DNA from: Vicia villosa
Taxonomy: Eukaryota > Streptophyta > Magnoliopsida > Fabales > Fabaceae
Assembly: GCF_029867415.1 (NCBI RefSeq)
Contig: NW_026705566.1
Location: forward strand, 124,001 to 188,000
DNA length: 64,000 bases
Reading direction: 5' to 3'
The translations under genes and the position numbers were made by a program. The notes below the pieces were generated by a model. It was given only the letters and a program-made list of their open reading frames with translations. It had not been told where the DNA came from and searched no databases. Positions within the stretch are counted from its first letter, which is position 1, and each line of letters opens with the position of its first letter. Shown one piece after another: positions 43,735 to 54,278 of the stretch.

Positions 43735-44910
43735 GTATGAGGCCCAAGCTTGAGGCTTAAAAGGTTTTTATTGACTTTGGGAGATGACTTCACTGGGAAT
43801 TTGACTTTGACTAAGGAAATTTGTGTTCTGTATGAAGCCCAGAATTGTGGCTGACTCTAGCTGGAGAGTGTTTATTTTGTTTTTGATGAAGGGTTTATTT
43901 TAGTGTTCTGTACAAAGCCCAGAATTGTGGCTGACTCTAGCTAGGGAGACTCTATTTTGTGCCTTGTACAAAGACCAAGGTTGTGGCTGACTACTGAGGA
44001 AACAGAGTTTGGAGACTATGGATGACTCTATTTTGTGCCTTGTACGAAGCCCAAGGTTGTGGCTAACTTGCTAGGGAAAAAACTCAAAGGATATGAATCT
44101 TTTGACAGAGAAAAGGATGTTTATCTGCCTTGTACAAAGCCCAAGGTTGTGGCTGACTTAGTGGGGAAAAGATCCTAAAGATTAGGAATCTTTGACACAG
44201 GAAATGATGTTTATCTGCTTTGTACAAAGCCCAAGGTTGTGGCTGTTTAATGGTGAAGGACTCACTGTGGAGACTCTATTATCTGCCTTGTACAAAGTCC
44301 AAGGTTCTGGCTGATTCTGGATAGGGGAATACCTGTGAGTAGGGTTTTTGACTCTAATGGGAGTATCTACCTTGTACAAAGCCCAAGGTTGAGGCTGACT
44401 CTTAATGGGGAAAAGATCTACCAGTGTGGGATCTTTTGACTTAAAGGAGAATATCTGCCTTGTACAAAGCCCAAGGTTGTGGCTGACTCTAGTGAGGATT
44501 ACTCTGTTGTTTAGAGATTAAAGATTGACCCTTCTGGGGATTGTGCTCTTTGTTAAGCAGGGGTTGATGAATGAAAGACCCAGGTTTGAAGGTTGATCTT
44601 ACTGGGGAATTTGTTTGAGTGATTGAGATTGACCCAGGGTTTACTCTACTGGGGAGTTTTGAAGGTTTGAATAAAAAAAATGATTTGGAAGCTAACCCTT
44701 TCCAGGGAATTTGGATTTGAAGGATTGATTTTGGAGGCTGACCATTTCCAGGGGTTTTTGTAAAATGGAGGAATTGATGGAGGCTGACCCTTTCTAGGGG
44801 TTTTGACTTTGAATGATTGGGTAGCACTCCATTGATATGAAAGGATGAAAGGATTGATTTAGACTTCTTGTTTAAAGCCCAAGATTAAGGCTGACTCTGG
44901 CTGAGGATAT
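43735..44910 (+). repeat. Tandem array with CTTGTACAAAGCCCAAGG core in solo LTR 3
   Basis: About ten degenerate copies of a unit with the core CCTTGTACAAAGCCCAAGG followed by TTGTGGCTGACT recur at about 70-130 bp steps. They lie at about 43735, 43829, 43907, 43957, 44036, 44130, 44216, 44284, 44370, 44457 and 44868. Each core has CCTTG/CAAGG arms that can form a small hairpin. Confidence 0.8.
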
Positions 44911-45477
44911 TTCAGATGGAGAACCTAGACTCTACTAAGGAGAAGACTCACTGGAGATTGAGAATAAAGGTGAAAGAGACTGTCCATGTCTCTCATTCCA
45001 AAAGGTGAACTCAATACTGAGATTGAGACATTCTTAGCTTGTTTAAAGTCTGGTTTAAAGAATAGAAGAATCTCACCAGGGTAGGCTAAAAGGTGACTAA
45101 AGACATGTTCCTATGTTTATAAGAAACCTGATGGGTCCTTGTATACAAGATCAAGAGAAATCTGGGAATATGCTTTTAAGAAGCCTGTGGGTCCTTGTAT
45201 TGTAGGCCCAAGAGGAGGCTAATCGAGGGTCATAGAGGATCCTTGTTATAGCACAAGAGAAAGCTATGTGGTTTTGAACTTATTTGGCTCTAAGCAAATG
45301 AGTAAGAGGTTTCACTGAGAATAATTCCTCTTGGGTGGATGTGCCTTATTTTTGTTCTAAGGCTTTTTCAAGATGTTTCACCGGGAATAATTCATCTTGA
45401 GGTTTGAACTAAAGATCTCTAATTAGGAAAGAGCCTTCACCGGGAAGACATTCTCAATCCTAGGCCATAGTCCTATA

Positions 45478-45560
45478 ATATATATATATATATAGTTTAT
45501 TTGTCCTAAGGTTGTTCTCAGACGGAGTTCTAAGCAATATATATATATATATACACATTA
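45478..45560 (+). repeat. AT microsatellites
   Basis: Two runs of (AT)n, at about 45478-45494 and 45538-45553, lie in solo LTR 3. Confidence 0.85.
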
Positions 45561-46389
45561 TATATTTGACAGTAATTTAAATGAAAGCTTGTAAATTGAA
45601 AGCTATTAAGCCTAACCTGGATGAAGAGGAGGCCTTTGAAGGATGTATGTACAAAGCTTTACCATCAGCTTGGCTGTTTATTGGTAACAGTTGAATGTTT
45701 ATTGAAAACAGTTTTGTAATGTTTTTGTTTTGAAAATAGAAGAAGTGAAGATGGACACTAGGTCACATAGGTATCTGAAGATTTTCACCGGGAATAATGC
45801 CCTTCAAATACCAGAAGAATGTTTTGAAAACAGATGAGAAGATTTTGTAAAGAAATACAGTTTTGAAAAACAAACTATGAAAAAAAAAGGTGTTGGATCT
45901 TACACTCTATTAGAGGCCCATTGAAATTGATTCACTGTTTATGAAAAACAGTTGAAGAGATTTGAAATGATACAAGGTTTTGTTGTCTGAAAACCTTGAT
46001 CGTCTATTTAATCCAAGTTTGAAAACAGTTTGAAATATTGACGAAAAGTCAACTTAATTAGGGTAAAGACAAAGTCTATACCTAATTAAGACCTAAATGA
46101 TTAGGGTTTTATCACAAAAATATTTACAAGAGATTAGGTTTTGAAAATCAAGTGAAAACTATATTTTAAGTATTTTAAAATACATTAAAAATATGTTATT
46201 TTAAACTTAATAAAAATATATCAGATAAATAATATTTTTTGTGACTTTTGGTTTGTTCATAAAATAGATATATTAAATGAAGGGTGTGTGAAAAATCAAG
46301 AGGAAATGATTTAATTTGATTGGTTAATTATTTGTGTGAAGTTGTGAAGAAATTAAGTGATAAAAGTAGTAAAAAAATTATTTTGTCTC

Positions 46390-46452
46390 CACCAAGGTTT
46401 GAACTGACGCCCTTGAAGCCAGTACTCAAAACACACACCAATCAGCCAACGC
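46390..46452 (-). other. tRNA-like relic (degenerate) in solo LTR 3
   Basis: The minus strand has TTGGCTGATTGGT, similar to an A-box, and AGTTCAAACCT, similar to a B-box, about 35 nt apart. The stems are poor, so the call is weak. Confidence 0.35.
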
Positions 46453-46539
46453 GCGCTTGGTGTCATAATGGTGATCCCATTGCAATACATATGTTGTTAA
46501 GTGCATAGAGCAGAAAAATAAAATAAAATCAAAAGGTCT

Positions 46540-46612
46540 GGGGCGAGGGGGATTCGAACCCCAGACCTTGGGCACGCGCAACACACAAACTCACTTTACC
46601 AACTGGGCTATA
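46540..46612 (-). other. tRNA-like relic in solo LTR 3
   Basis: The minus strand has TAGCCCAGTTGGTAAAGTG, very close to the D-arm of plant tRNAs, and TGGGGTTCGAATCCCCC, a T-arm with a 4-bp GGGG/CCCC stem and a 7-nt loop. The acceptor ends do not pair, so it is not an intact tRNA gene. Its place in the LTR corresponds to that of the relic in solo LTR 1. Confidence 0.6.
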
Positions 46613-48987
46613 ATGATGTATTCGTTATATGAACGCTTTGTAATAAATATATATTAAACTCATCCATGAATGTTTGAAAATGGCGCGCCAAGCACCATCT
46701 TCGTCTTCAACCTCAAGCTCATGGAATTTGAAATTCCAGCTCTCTAATTTCTTAACCAAAATGGATGATGTAAACATCAATCTTGCTCTAAATTCTCTCA
46801 CGATTTCAAATATGTAACTAACATAAGCTATGATTTACTACAACTACTGAATTATCTAAAATACGTGAAGAACCCTAAAAATTGAAAATGAAATTAAATG
46901 GCTATACTGAAGAATAAATGAATGATGATAGAGGGTTTTTAATCCTCTGATGATGCTGAGTGAAATGGAGGTCGATGGCTATGGTGGAGAGCTTCTGACT
47001 ATGTATGGATGATCACAAAAGCTTCCTGGTGACTCAGTGGTGCTAACTGAATACTTATTGCAACTTGAATGCTTCAGAATTGCCCTACTCGACACCTTTT
47101 ATTTAAGCTTCAAGTGAACATGGAGATTAGTGATTCTGTGGTTACAGATATGCTGCAGGCATCTGAATAGCTTCACTACACCCTAATGAAGGTGTTTGAA
47201 TGCTTGGACTTGCTTGACACCCTCTGAATTGTTCTACAGACCTCCAACTGACTTTGCTCCAAATTTAAATTGAAGATGGTGTTCTTGCACAAGTGTTCTA
47301 GGTGCTTGGATCACTTCTAATGGACCCCCTTGAGATGTTTGAACACTTAGTCCCAAAGGAAAAGCTCTGGTTTGAAGAACCCGAGTCTTCTTGCCAAAGA
47401 ACCTTTGAAAAACCTAAGTGTGAGAGGAAGAAGGAGAAAGCAAGAATTGGAGTTGCTTTGGTGTGTCTAATACTGAGGAGGGCACTTGTATTTATAGGCA
47501 AAGATCTTTGTACAGATTGAAGAGAGTGAGCTTGTTTAGTGAGGTAGTTTTGGTTTCTTGGCCATGAAGAAATTCAAAACTATCCAAAAAGCAATTATGG
47601 CATTTTCGAGCAAGCTCCCTAGCCATTGATATTTTCTGATCTTGGGGGACATTTCTGATGCAGAGGAGAGTTCCAAATGGTTGGGAAGAGATTCCTTTGG
47701 TGATTCACCACTTGGTCATAAATTTCCCAAAAGTAATCATTACATAATCACATGTTCTTGTTTTGGGAATATTCTTCAATCCTTATGCAATGATGAAAAT
47801 GAATGCATGGCATCTTTACTGATGTGTTATGTGACATGTAGCATCAATTGGTAAAGGCATTTGCCCTACTTTGATCAACCATATCTCTTAGCTCATGATG
47901 AATTGGAATATGGTTAAACATAATTTGGAAAGCCCTTAACATGTACTTCAATTCATTAGTTTGGTGTTTGTTCAAAATCCTTAGGGAAATTAGTGAAAAA
48001 GTCCCATGAAGTTTGAAGAAAACTAGGGTTTCTTTACTAGTTTCATGAAGGCAATCACTTTGAAGCTCCATATCTCTTCAATGGTTGATTTCTAGCCAAA
48101 AAATTATATGTGACAAAGTTGTTCATTGGATCAAAATATACAACTTTGATGTTGGAGGTTTTTTTCAGTTTGTACTTGAAATTTTGAGATATTTCCTTCC
48201 AAAGTTTTGAAAAAAAGACCTTTAAACACTTAGAAAAATTTCTAAGTATGAAAAGTCAATCTTTGACTTTTTGATTCTTGATTTTTCTTGGTCAAATGAC
48301 TTCAATATTGATCCTTAAAAGTCATGGTTTGATCCAAAACCCTAAAAGTCAAAGGTGATCTTGTGTAGTTGACTTTTTCCAAATGAAGTGAAATCTTGGA
48401 CTTTTGTGATGAATCAAGTTCTCTTCCTCAAATGAATGATATGAATGGAACTTATTGAGGTAATATAAGTTATTGAACCATGTTTTGAGTTGTGGAGCCA
48501 TGTCCTAATTAAAAGTCCACTGTCCAGATGAATTAGGTCAAAAACCCTAATTTGTAGGTCAGATGAAATTGATGACTGTGGATCTTGAATTGAGGTACAA
48601 TTCCCATTGGATATTGTCATGGGGACCATTTGAGGATGATTGAACACTTTGAGTGATGCCCTGGAGCTTTTTAGGTTTTCCTAGATGTGGTCCTTGATTT
48701 CAGTCCTTGATGGGCTCAAAACCCTAGTCTGGTGACCTGAGCAAACCTGAGTCCCGATGACTGGTGTCTAATCAACATGGGTGAATAAATGAATCATTTG
48801 AGTCCCATGATTGTATTAGAGGTCATTTTCTTATTGATTGATCCTTTTCCTGAGCTTCTTTGTTCTTGAACACCCTCGATTGAGTACCAGGTAAACAAGT
48901 GACTGCTCTGGGTAATTGTCTTGAGTTGGTGAAATGTCTGGAGGTGTGACATCTCAGGGGGGGTCAAAATTAGGGTATGACAATTTG

Positions 48988-49766
48988 ATTATGTTATTTT
49001 GATTTGATGAATATATGTTTGTTGTGATGTGTTGACTTGATGATAAGATGTTTGTCGTGATATGTGTTGGAATCTTACTTGTGAACTACATATATTGTCA
49101 TGGTTGATTGTTGACATTGTTGCCGTTTCATAAGTTGATTATGTGATTTGAATTGTTGAGGAGATGATATGTTTGTTGTGACGTGATGATAGTGCAATTG
49201 TGAATTTGAATATGTTGTCTTAATTGATTAATGACATTGTTGCCGTTGTGAAAGTTGTATTATATTGGTAAGTTGTTTTGCGATGAAAATTGTTGTAAGA
49301 TGTTATGTAATGCGAAGTGGTGAAATTATGTATGATCTATATCTCCTATATTATTTATCATGCTTTCCTTTATATTGTAAGATATCTCACCCCTTTGCTG
49401 ATATTTCCCCTACCATGGGAAATGGGCAGGTACTCAAGTTTAGCTGTGGACGTTCGAGGTTATTTATGTGAAGTCTTTAAGTTGCTTTATGGCAAGTCGA
49501 GTTGATGTCCATTGCTCTGATACCTAGCACTCGGGGGGGGATTAGTCGTTATCGTTTGATTGTTGTATTTTAAGTTGAATCGAAAGATGTTTATTAGTTG
49601 GAAGTTGTGAATCAAGTTATGTTTCCGAATGCTATGTATCATTATTAAATGCAATATAAGTATGTTTGTTTGGTTAAGTCGAATTGTGACATCCCATCTT
49701 TGATGAATATTTTAAAATGCACTATGATTTTTGCTTATAATTGCAGGGAAGAATTGGGGTGTTACA
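48988..49766 (+). repeat. 5' LTR of the second chromovirus, piece 4 (LTR end)
   Basis: This piece continues from piece 3 and ends GGGTGTTACA at 49766, as in the first chromovirus LTR. Confidence 0.85.
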
Positions 49767-49770
49767 ATAG

Positions 49771-49782
49771 TGGTATTAGAGC
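49771..49782 (+). other. Primer-binding site (altered tRNA-Met)
   Basis: TGGTATTAGAGC lies 4 bp after the LTR end and has one C-to-T change from the usual TGGTATCAGAGC. Confidence 0.8.
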
Positions 49783-51879
49783 AGGTCGGTCTGTCCGGCC
49801 AATGTTGTCTTATGTTGTTTGTTCCTGTGTACGCGACGAGTGTGTGAAACACTGTCGGTACTTGTTGTTCTTCTGATAAGTTGTCTGCATGATTTGTTTT
49901 AAAGCTAAGTGGGGGATAAGCCATGCTTCTCGGATATGTTTTAGTTGTAGGATGTTAGTATGCTACTGTTGGCGACAGTGCAAGTGTTGAGGGAGTTTGT
50001 TGTTTCCCGAATCGAAGGTGACTTGGATTTAAGATTTTGGTTGCTAGTTAAGTTGGAATCTCTTGAGGAAGAAAGTGAGCAGGAATTGTTGATGTTTACT
50101 TCTCGAAGGATGAGGAGCAACATAGCGGTTGTTGGTATGCAAGTATGGTGCAAGTTCCTGACGTGTCTGAAGGTAACTGTAAGTAATGAGAATAAATTCT
50201 AGAAGATGGAATTTAGAAAGTGCGATGTTCCAGTGCTGCTGATGGATTGTGAAGTTGTTGGTTGAGAAACCTTGAGTAAGATGTCGATGTTGGATCAATG
50301 ATTAAGTAAGGTATTGTTGTAGACCTTGCGGAAGATTGTTGTAAGTGATTGAGGCAGTAGTAGAAGCTGTTGAAGCTGTTGAAACATTTTGAAGCGTGAG
50401 TAAGAATTGGAAATGCGAAGAGATGAGCATGATTTCAATAATAAGAAGGGTGGATAATGGTGTACATGAATTTTGTTCTGATGTATCGTTGGAGGTGTTT
50501 AAGAAAGTAGCTGCAAGACGTCGGTGTTAGTTTTTTCGGATGATTTTGAAAGATTAGTGAATTATGGAACTATAGTTCTTCTGGTGACATGAGTACAAGT
50601 TGGAAGAGGAAATTATTAATGTTGGTAATGATGGTTTATACTCCATTATGGTTGTCGGGTATCTATTGACAAATTGAGGACTTGATCACCCTTAATCTCT
50701 TGTTGATAGTAGACGAAATCGTGATTGGATGGTGTAGACGTGTCTTGCTAGCTTGATAGTGCGTAAAGTGATTAATGTTATTTCGTGAAGATAGTTGCTC
50801 TCTGGTTGGTGTGAATTAACGGAAAAGTATCCATGAATAGTTGAGAGGTAATGAACAAGTCGGAGGAGTTGGTTTATAGGCGAGATAGCATCGCAAAGTG
50901 AAGGATTGGGAATGTCGAGTAAACAATGATTTTGTGATGGATGTTTAAGGAAGTATAAACTAGTTGACAAAAACATTTAACGTGGACGGTGACTTAAGAT
51001 GGATTATCAGAGTTGCGTAGTGGATGTGTAAGGTGGCGCAGTTACTATGCGTGTGTGTTTGTTAGAGGTGAAGGACTAAGAATCAGAAGCCTAGAGAAGG
51101 ATATCTCTTGATCTGCATGTTTGATTTGGTGGGTTGTGAGATGAGAACGAAGTGGCGGAGATATGGTATTTTCCCGTGAATACTTGTCGAGTTTATATGG
51201 ATGATCTAAGGGTTGCTAGTTGATGGTGAAGTTGGGTGTATTCGTCGCGTAATCTTGTTAAGTTGACGTTATAGTGATTTGGTTTCTGTTGTCATGATAT
51301 TGTTGTTGGGCACTGTAAGTAAGAAGTGATATTTCGTACTATGACTGAGTTGAGTATGCTGGCTATGTTGATGTCACTATAAGAGTGATACAACAAGGCA
51401 GAGAGAGAGTTATTGGTGTTTGTTGAAGATTGACATGTATAATTATGGGAATGAAAGTACCTACATGTTCTGATGTTGAGAATGTTGTTAATACGATAAT
51501 AGTATGGCGTTGAACACCCAAGTATAAGAGGGTCAAGAGTGTTACTACCTTAAGAGTCATATGTCAAGGTATTGTTGAGCAGTGATGACTCAGTTGCTAA
51601 GTTGATGAAGTGAGATTGTATCTCCACGAATAAGCATGTTAAAGTTGTTACTACCTTAAGTGTTGATAATACGAGAGATTCCTGAGGTGGTTGGTAAGTT
51701 TTTAACAGGTATATCGTAGAGATGTCGACTATTTGACACTGGATTGAGGTAATGTTGAGTTGTCGTGATAGTCAAAGTGTTGTCAAACGTGATTGAGGAT
51801 CAGAGAGTTGCAAGCAAAGTTAAGGATGCTTACGTCAGATAGATTTTTGAGGACGAAAATATTCTAAGTAGGGGAGAGT
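49783..51879 (+). other. Internal region of the second chromovirus without recognisable genes
   Basis: Neither strand shows Gag, protease, reverse transcriptase or integrase motifs over 2.1 kb. Short open frames (for example 49960-50202) do not resemble known proteins. The 3' end (TTTTTGAGGACGAAAAT, then AGTAGGGGAGAG as polypurine tract) is the standard Tekay-type end. This suggests a non-autonomous derivative moved by proteins of related elements. Confidence 0.6.
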
Positions 51880-52256
51880 TGTAACGCCCCGAATTTAATT
51901 AATTATTTAATTAAATTGATCAAGGATTTATTCGGTGGAATTAGTCGAAGTTGGGATTTATCGGTATTATTCAAAAGGCGTAATTGGATTAATGTATTGA
52001 TTTGTGCAGTAAAGTTATGGTCGGAGTAGTCAGAGGATTATGAATTCGCGAGTCAGTATATTTAAGTTATGGATCGATGGTAGATGTGGAATATTATTGG
52101 AAATAATATTCGGTTATGTTGTGCGGTTATTTATTTATGTGTGTTATTTAGCTTAATTGAGTAATTAGAGGAGTATTATGAATTGGGCCAAGTGGAAGGA
52201 ATATAACACAATGGGTGGGTTATGGGTTAAGTCCATTAGTGAGAATGAGTAGTAAG
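51880..52256 (+). repeat. 3' LTR of the second chromovirus, first 377 bp
   Basis: It starts TGTAACGCCCC and matches 30787 onward with about 11 differences. It is interrupted after AGTAGTAAG at 52256 by the copia LTR; the 5' LTR continues with AGTTAGGG at the same point. Confidence 0.9.
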
Positions 52257-53181
52257 TGTAGATGTTTTTCATGTTGGCTACATTTGTGGTAAAACATACC
52301 TAAGTGTTTAATGTCTTGACTGATTTCATGAAATGTTTTATATTGTGCTATGCAGGTTGCATATGTGTTAAGCTAATACAAGTTCTATTAGTGAATGTCA
52401 TGACCGATGTCATGACATCCTTGTCTGACAGCAGGAGCTGTTATATTTTATTAATTGTGTTTCCTGATTTCTCTCAATCTACAATTTAGGAAACCTTTTA
52501 TGGTGTGCGGAATATTTCGTCCAGAAGATTTCGTTGACAACACATTTTGTAACAACTAGATGGCGTGAAAATTAGGTTAACTTGGTTAACCCTAATTTGT
52601 TTCTAAAAAAGCCCAAGGCCCAAGAGCTGCATATAAGAAGACTGCAATCCTAATTTGGAACGCAGACAGAGTAAATTGTTAATTGTGAAGAACCATAGTT
52701 CTGTAGCTGTCTCTTGTACTCCAAGCAATTGTCTCTTGATAATTGCATTGGAATAGGTTGTGTTTGTCAATTGTCACTCTAAGCTTTTAAGCACGAGTGT
52801 GTGTCTCTTGATTGAAGCTTTTAAGTAGATCAAGGTGTGTTTTTGAAGTGTGTATTCTCTCTGAATTTGTTTAATGTTTATTTGTAATCACTGCTGTGAT
52901 TGAGGGGGAGTGAGTGGAGATACTCAGGTCTAGGAATAGATTGGAATTACATTGGGTAGGTTTTAAGTGAGGAGTTGTAAACAGGGGAGTTTAACTCCGA
53001 ATTAATTCAGCTTATATTGGATTCCCTCCCTGGCTTGGTAGCCCCCAGAGTAGGTTGTTTGAACCGAACTGGGTAAACAATTCTGTATGTTCTTTATTGT
53101 TTTTATGCGTTTCTGTGTTAATGTTTTGTGTTTTGTAATTGTGGATGTCATAACATCCAGCATGAGTTACTAGAATTTTCA
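52257..53181 (+). repeat. 5' LTR of the Sirevirus-like element (925 bp)
   Basis: It starts TGTAGATGTTTTTCATG directly after LTR sequence of the second chromovirus and ends AGAATTTTCA before the primer site. A TATA-like GCATATAAGAAG lies near 52629. Confidence 0.8.
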
Positions 53182-53183
53182 AT

Positions 53184-53195
53184 TGGCATCAGAGC
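53184..53195 (+). other. Primer-binding site (altered tRNA-Met)
   Basis: TGGCATCAGAGC differs by one base from the usual TGGTATCAGAGC. Confidence 0.8.
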
Positions 53196-53252
53196 AGGCA
53201 CCCTGCCTGTGTACATCTGGGTGAGATCTAGGGACAACAAAATTCTGGTACT

Positions 53253-54278
53253 ATGGAGAAGGAATTGTTAGTGTTTAGGAATAGACCACCCATCCTGGAT
53301 AGCTCGAACTATGACTACTGGAAACCTCGTATGGTAGCAGTCATAAAGTCTATGGACAGCAAGGCCTGGAGAGCTGTGGAAAGCGGATGGAAACATCCTG
53401 AGAAGGTTTTGGAAGATGGAACCACTATTCTAATTTCTGAAGCACAATGGAACAAAACTGAAGAAGAGCTAGCGTTGGAAAATTCCAAGGCCCTAAATGC
53501 CTTGTTCAATAGAATTGACAAGAACATATTCAGGCTTGTGCAACACTGTGAACTAGCTAAAAAGGTGTGCGATATTCTCAAAACATCTCATGAAGGCACA
53601 TCCAAGGTAAAGATGTCTAAACTTCAAATGCTTACCACTAAATTTGAAAATCTCAAGATGAAAGAGGATGAAACCATTTATGAATTTTACATGAATATCC
53701 TTGAGATCGCAAATAACTCAGGAGCCTTAGGAGAAAAAATGTCTGAAGAAAAACTGGTAAGAAAGATCCTCAGATCAATGCCTAAGAGATTTGATATGAA
53801 GGTAACTGCCATAGAAGTAGCCCAAGACATCAGCAACATGAAGCTGGACGAACTCATTGGCTCTCTACAAACCTTTGAGTTAAGTATTTGTGAGTCTGTT
53901 AAAATGAAAAACAAAAGCATAGCTTTTGTTTCCAACACAGAAGATAATTCAAGAGAAAGCAATGGTGGTAGTGATAAAAAATTATCAGAAGCCATAGCCA
54001 TGCTTGGTAAACAATTCAACAAACTTATTAAAAGAGTTGATAAGAAGTACAGACCCAATGTCAAGAACACTTCCAATGACATCAGCCAGACCTATGATCC
54101 AAGCAGAAGACTCAAAGCCGAGGAGAAGCCCAATCAAGGGAAAGGGGTTCAGTGTCATGGATGTGAAGGATTTGGACACATAAGAGCTGAATGTCCTACC
54201 TACCATAAGGAGCAAAAGAAAGGAATATCTGTCACTTGGTCTGATGAAGACTCTGAGTCTGAAGAAGAAACTGCAAAA
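53253..54278 (+). CDS. Sirevirus-like Gag, first 342 codons, cut by the nested element
   Basis: The open frame begins MEKELLVFRNRPPILDSSNY, typical of Sirevirus Gag. It continues with DYWKPRMVAVIKSMD and a UBN2-type capsid region (residues of about 90-220, including LRSMPKRFDMKVTAIE). A CCHC zinc knuckle (CHGCEGFGHIRAEC, about residues 308-321) is followed by an acidic tail. It stops artificially at 54284 inside the inserted LTR. Past the insert the same frame resumes at 60098, so Gag was open when the insertion occurred. Gag would form the particle that packages element RNA. Confidence 0.88.

Larger units (their letters stand above)
41310..48982 (-). mobile_element. Ogre-type solo LTR 3 (7673 bp including a nested copia solo LTR)
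   Basis: On the minus strand it starts TGTCATACCCTAATTTTGAC at 48982 and ends AAAACGACACCACA at 41310. Target duplications ATTTG flank it (41305-41309 and 48983-48987). Without the nested copia LTR (41767-43249 plus its 5-bp duplication) it is about 6.19 kb. It holds a tandem array (43735-44910), AT microsatellites, two tRNA-like relics and a TATA box CCTATAAATACAAG at about 47486-47499 (-). Short open frames throughout are not genes. Confidence 0.9.
30787..52256 (+). mobile_element. Non-autonomous Tekay-type chromovirus with nested insertions
   Basis: The 5' LTR starts TGTAACGCTCC at 30787 and ends GGGTGTTACA at 49766. The primer site, a 2.1 kb internal region without gag or pol, a polypurine tract and 377 bp of 3' LTR (51880-52256) follow. 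The first 375 bp of the two LTRs differ at about 11 positions by eye (about 3%). The 5' LTR is split into four pieces (30787-32462, 35733-36214, 41188-41309, 48988-49766; about 3.06 kb in total) by three solo LTRs. The 3' LTR is cut by the copia element at 52257. Confidence 0.85.

Noticed and set aside
46540..46612. Functional tRNA gene on the minus strand
   Set aside because: D-arm and T-arm look right, but the acceptor stem does not pair and no clear anticodon arm is visible. It lies inside an LTR, so it is described as a relic.
49783..51879. Hidden gag-pol in the second chromovirus
   Set aside because: No zinc knuckle, DTG/DSG protease site, DD polymerase box or integrase motif was found by eye on either strand; a profile search could still find traces.
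53315..54215. Minus-strand open frames opposite the copia gag
   Set aside because: They mirror the codon pattern of the real plus-strand gag and resemble nothing.
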